Shown piece after piece: positions 60,830-64,000 of a stretch of 64,000 nucleotides of DNA. Source of the DNA: UBA9715 sp045614225. GTDB lineage: Bacteria > Actinomycetota > Coriobacteriia > Coriobacteriales > Eggerthellaceae. The notes under the pieces were generated by a model. It did no database searches, was not told the origin of the DNA, and worked only from the letters and a program-made list of their open reading frames with translations. The translations under genes were made by a program, and so were the position numbers. The stretch is from assembly GCA_045614225.1 (NCBI GenBank), contig JAZLCO010000048.1, positions 62,001 through 126,000 on the forward strand, read 5' to 3'. Every line of letters begins with the position of its first letter. The stretch's first letter is position 1.

Positions 60830-61912
60830 CTAGTCATCCTTGCGAATGATGGGCAATGTCAAGGTGATTTTGTCGTATGAGACCCGCATTTGGGGTTCAA
60901 TATCGCCTTCGAGATAGTATCTTCGCGCGATTTCGCCGAAGGCTTCGCGCGCAGTCGACTTCAGCAAATTGGTATCGTTCTTGTCGAAACGAATCGCCTT
61001 GCGACCCTGTTTAGTTTGAGTTCGCTTCTTCGCAGCAGGCTTATTATCACGCGTGATCTCAACACAATCGAGAATGGGGTCCAGTGCGGCAATCTCGCCG
61101 TTCATGATTCTTCGTGCAGTCCTTTCGGACATTTCGAGCCCCATGCTTTGCGCGAGCACTCTAAGCTCCTCTGGCTCTCCTGCTGTTGCGAGCATCTTCG
61201 AGAGCGGCAGCTGGCTAACATCGCGGCAGAAGGCTTTATCAATAGCTGATAGCGTCGCAGAGCCGTAATAGAACAGTGTGGCTGCGACTTCAACCGGTGA
61301 ACCAACGTAAACCGAACATGTTGAACGCGATTCAATTGCAAACTCGCATGACGTCCTCAGTATGTTTCGAGGACCTCGCACGAGCACAGTCCCACCTTCA
61401 GCAAGCGTGAAGGTCGGGAAGCTCGATTGATCGGATTTTTCGGAAAGCTTTTCTGTGTTCACATCGACTTTAATAGCGCATCCCAAGCCGACGTCTGAAC
61501 GCATGATTTCGGAATTGTCTGCATTTACCGAAATCGAATAGAGCGCCATGCCGCGGCCATGCATACCCCATGCATCGATATGCGACGTATCGAGCTTGGA
61601 TGTCACGCGAGGCTCGAAAACATGCCCATGCATGGACTTTGGTATACCGTCGCCGTCATCGACAACGGTCAAACTTCTCTTCGCACCTTCACGTGACATT
61701 GCAACGAATATCTTCGTTGCGTGCGCATCACGTGAATTCCTGAGCAATTCGAGGACAATGCTCTCGACGTTGCGGATGTCCTGAATAGCCTGCCTGCGTT
61801 CTGCTTCTGACGTCCTAAGACGGACGAAGCCATCCCCAAAGTCGTGTTCGACTCTGAGATGGCTCGTACCGCTGACTTCTTCTACGAATGATTCGAGTGA
61901 CTTGTCAGACAT
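60830..61912 (-). CDS. Stand-alone GHKL ATPase between rny and spoVS
   Basis: The 360-residue protein has the Bergerat ATP fold: N box LELLRNSRDAHA (Glu55, Asn59, Asp62), VVDDGDGIP (Asp86, Gly88-like), and a glycine lid AWGMHGRGMALYSI (116-122). This resembles MutL/Hsp90/type IIB topoisomerase ATPases rather than histidine kinases, as no H box or membrane segment is seen. A helical middle (residues 205-285) and a basic KKRTQTKQGRKA stretch (about 295-306) suggest nucleic-acid contact. It starts 3 bases after rny ends, so it is coupled to it. MutL itself has a longer C-terminal domain. Function unknown. Confidence 0.8.
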   Translation of the reverse strand: MSDKSLESFVEEVSGTSHLRVEHDFGDGFVRLRTSEAERRQAIQDIRNVESIVLELLRNSRDAHATKIFVAMSREGAKRSLTVVDDGDGIPKSMHGHVFEPRVTSKLDTSHIDAWGMHGRGMALYSISVNADNSEIMRSDVGLGCAIKVDVNTEKLSEKSDQSSFPTFTLAEGGTVLVRGPRNILRTSCEFAIESRSTCSVYVGSPVEVAATLFYYGSATLSAIDKAFCRDVSQLPLSKMLATAGEPEELRVLAQSMGLEMSERTARRIMNGEIAALDPILDCVEITRDNKPAAKKRTQTKQGRKAIRFDKNDTNLLKSTAREAFGEIARRYYLEGDIEPQMRVSYDKITLTLPIIRKDD

Positions 61913-61915
61913 CTG

Positions 61916-63448
61916 CTATTTCGCAACGCCGATTGCGCGGCTCTCCCTAATGACGACGACCTTTACCTGACCAGGATACTGGAGTTCGTTTTCGATGCGA
62001 GAGGCGATGTCGTGTGCAAGCACGACAGTCTTGGCTTCGTCCACCTTTTCAGGTTCGACCATCACGCGCACTTCGCGACCAGCCTGAATTGCATAGGTGC
62101 GCTCGACGCCTTCGTAAGACATGGCGATTTCCTCGAGCTTTTCAAGGCGCTTGATGTACGCATCGAGCGTTTCCTTGCGGGCACCGGGACGCGCGGCCGA
62201 TACAGCATCCGCTGCCTGCACGAGGACATCGAGAACGCTGTTGGGCTCGACATCGTTGTGATGAGCCTCGATTGCGTGAACAATCGCGTTGTTCTCGCCG
62301 AAGCGCCTCGCAAGATCGGCGCCAATGACGGCATGGTTGCCTTCGACCTCGCGATCGATTGCCTTGCCGATGTCGTGCAGAAGACCTGCGCGTTTAGCTG
62401 GAACAGGGTCGAGACCAAGCTCGCTGGCCATCACGCCGGTAAGGTATGCGACCTCGAGCGAGTGGTTCAAGACGTTCTGGCCATAAGAAGTGCGATAGCG
62501 CAAACGGCCGAGCGTCTTGACAAGCTCGGGGTGCATATCGTGGATGCCAGTATCGAAGGCAGCCTGATCGCCTGCTTCTTGCACACGCTGGTTCACGAGC
62601 TTCTCGGCTTTCGCGAACATCTCCTCGATACGTGCGGGGTGAATGCGTCCGTCAGCAATCAGGTTCTCCATCGTGACACGACCGATTTCGCGTCGAACGG
62701 GGTCGAAGCATGAAATGGTCACACATTCGGGCGTATCGTCGATGATGAGATTCGTGCCGGTGATTTGCTCGAACGACCTGATGTTGCGACCCTCCCTGCC
62801 GATGATGCGGCCTTTCAAATCATCAGAAGGAATCTGGATGGTCGAAACGGTATTCTCGACGGTGTATTCGGAAGCGATTCTCTGCATAGCCTGGCTGAGG
62901 ATGGAACGCGCCGTTTTGTCAGCTTCCGCTTTCGTGCGCGCCTCAGAATCGCGAATGATTTGAGCGCTCTCGATTGCAACCTCATCCTTGAGGGTATTGA
63001 GAAGCTCGGTCTTCGCTTCTTCGGGAGTCATGCCCGCAACGCTTTCAAGGCGCTTGTTGACCTCTTCTTCGGCCTCCTCGAGCATCCGCTGTCTCTTCTC
63101 GATCTGACCTTGCATAGAAGAAATTTGGTGCTCACGCTGGTCGAGAGAATTCGTACGACGATCGAGCGATTCCTCGCGCTGCTGAACACGATGCTCAGCT
63201 TCACGCACCTCGCGCTGACGCTCTTTTCGCTCCGTTTCGATTTCAGCCTTAAGCTTCAATGCCTCGTCTTTTGCTTCAACTTCTGCTTCACGTCGAATCG
63301 TATCTGCCATGCGCTTCGCATCATCTACGATCAACTGAGCCTCCAGCTCCTTTTTCTTAGCAGAAGAGTTGACCAAGTAACGTGCTATCACGAAACCGAG
63401 GACGATGCCGACGACGGCTCCGATTATTGCGATTACGAATTCGGGCAT
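61916..63448 (-). CDS. rny: Ribonuclease Y
   Basis: RNase Y is the membrane-bound endonuclease that starts mRNA decay in many Gram-positives. The 510 residues comprise an N-terminal membrane segment (FVIAIIGAVVGIVLGFVIA), a long coiled coil (30-190), a KH domain with GRIIGREGRNIRSFEQITG, and an HD domain with HSLEVAYLTGVMASELG and LLHDIGKAIDREVEGNHAVIG. Coupled with the downstream GHKL gene; recX lies upstream. AAAGGGGAGAAG precedes the ATG. Confidence 0.97.
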   Translation of the reverse strand: MPEFVIAIIGAVVGIVLGFVIARYLVNSSAKKKELEAQLIVDDAKRMADTIRREAEVEAKDEALKLKAEIETERKERQREVREAEHRVQQREESLDRRTNSLDQREHQISSMQGQIEKRQRMLEEAEEEVNKRLESVAGMTPEEAKTELLNTLKDEVAIESAQIIRDSEARTKAEADKTARSILSQAMQRIASEYTVENTVSTIQIPSDDLKGRIIGREGRNIRSFEQITGTNLIIDDTPECVTISCFDPVRREIGRVTMENLIADGRIHPARIEEMFAKAEKLVNQRVQEAGDQAAFDTGIHDMHPELVKTLGRLRYRTSYGQNVLNHSLEVAYLTGVMASELGLDPVPAKRAGLLHDIGKAIDREVEGNHAVIGADLARRFGENNAIVHAIEAHHNDVEPNSVLDVLVQAADAVSAARPGARKETLDAYIKRLEKLEEIAMSYEGVERTYAIQAGREVRVMVEPEKVDEAKTVVLAHDIASRIENELQYPGQVKVVVIRESRAIGVAK

Positions 63449-63649
63449 CTTCTCCCCTTTCTAACCTCATCATGAATGCATTCAACCCAGGACATGCTTT
63501 CGCATACCCAAGGGCATGAGAACTTGAATCTCTTAATTGGTGTCGATATTCAACTGGTTATATAAACACCCTTGCGGGTTCGTATTCTCATACGAGCTTA
63601 TGATAAAACGCTCTGAGAAAACTTGCCGCGATATGTTACGTAACGACAT

Positions 63650-63675
63650 AAAAAGAGCGCCTATTCGGCGCCCTC
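63650..63675 (-). terminator. Terminator at the end of recX
   Basis: On the minus strand GAGGGCGCC pairs with GGCGCTC (one bulge) over an AATA-type loop and runs into five T. The stem overlaps the last recX codons and stop. Confidence 0.65.
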
Positions 63676-64000
63676 AGACCAGAGCCTTGCTGCGTTCGAT
63701 GCAATGGCAGCTGGATAACCATTCTGAACAAGCTTTCGATAGGCTCCTTCCCTCTTGTTTTTCGACCGCGTTGGATGACGGTCGAGATATGCAAGGGCTC
63801 GTTCGAGCTGCTCATCATCACTTTCAACAAACTCGTACGGCCATCCGGGAACATCATCCAAATCGATGCCGTGCGCAGCGAGCTCGCGACGTATCCCCGC
63901 ATCGCCTCTTCCCTTTCTCAACCTGCTTCGAATGAGTGATGCAGCAAACCTCATGTCGTCTATGAAACCGTAACCGATAGCACGCTCGACAGCCTCGTTG
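63661..64000 (-). CDS. recX: Regulatory protein RecX, 3' part
   Basis: The frame is open to the window edge, so the start is beyond 64000; about 112 residues are present. The visible part reads AVERAIGYGFIDDMRFAAS then LIRSRLRKGRGDAGIRREL, the RecX repeat with the GFIDD-RFA signature, followed by a second helical repeat. RecX binds RecA filaments and limits their activity; recA is likely just outside. It is separated from rny by 212 bases. Confidence 0.85.
   Translation of the reverse strand, partial: NEAVERAIGYGFIDDMRFAASLIRSRLRKGRGDAGIRRELAAHGIDLDDVPGWPYEFVESDDEQLERALAYLDRHPTRSKNKREGAYRKLVQNGYPAAIASNAARLWSEGAE

Overview
The window looks like a chromosomal segment of an anaerobic Gram-positive actinomycete of the class Coriobacteriia, probably near Eggerthellaceae. 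That placement is an inference. It rests on the rapZ-yvcK-whiA block, a RapZ P-loop ending GAGR as in Actinobacteria, gap-pgk-tpiA-secG, a SpoVS/RNase Y/GHKL block without sporulation genes, strict-anaerobe enzymes (desulfoferrodoxin, indolepyruvate:ferredoxin oxidoreductase, Pta-AckA, a six-subunit [NiFe] hydrogenase) and a base composition near one half GC. Almost everything is core genome. The only accessory-looking stretch is about 14.0-15.7 kb, behind tRNA-Val.

Layout. 0-9 kb: the end of a tyrosine recombinase, uvrA, a degenerate metallophosphatase-like membrane protein, uvrC, rapZ, yvcK, whiA. 9-12.6 kb: gap, pgk, tpiA, secG. 12.6-14 kb: four tRNA genes (Leu, Cys, Gly, Val) with clear intrinsic terminators. 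14-18.6 kb: a CmpB-like membrane protein, a TerC-family Mn exporter candidate behind a yybP-ykoY riboswitch, an unknown membrane protein, a lipid kinase. 18.7-24.6 kb: rnd, a Zn membrane protease, xseAB, ackA and convergent pta. 24.7-33.7 kb: glycosyltransferase, an aminotransferase-like protein without the PLP lysine, dinB, DegV, dut, nrdR, an SOS-type membrane protein divergent from lexA, hflX. 33.7-39.5 kb: an Ech-type (group 4) [NiFe] hydrogenase operon, echABCDEF. 39.7-43 kb: HerA-like ATPase, DegV, desulfoferrodoxin, tRNA-Pro. 43-49 kb: coaBC, a pseudouridine synthase, lspA, ileS. 49-57.9 kb: a MenA-like prenyltransferase, gluQ, iorAB, an FHA protein, a D,D-carboxypeptidase, a VanW protein, pgsA. 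58-64 kb: miaA, miaB, spoVS, a GHKL ATPase, rny, and the 3' part of recX at the window edge.

How the genes fit together. IorAB would reduce ferredoxin during amino-acid fermentation, Ech would use reduced ferredoxin to make H2 and an ion gradient, and Pta-AckA would make ATP and acetate. DNA repair is spread over the window (uvrA, uvrC, dinB, xseAB, lexA, recX). Near-identical LexA-type boxes (CGAACAAA-N-GTTYT) occur before uvrA, before the protease-xseAB operon, and three times between lexA and its divergent neighbour, so a local SOS regulon can be read from sequence.

Most notable observations: a 26-residue motif shared by the C-terminal tails of EchD (twice) and EchF; the rny-GHKL-spoVS-miaB-miaA block; the aminotransferase fold with Glu in place of the catalytic Lys; and the metallophosphatase relic between uvrA and uvrC.
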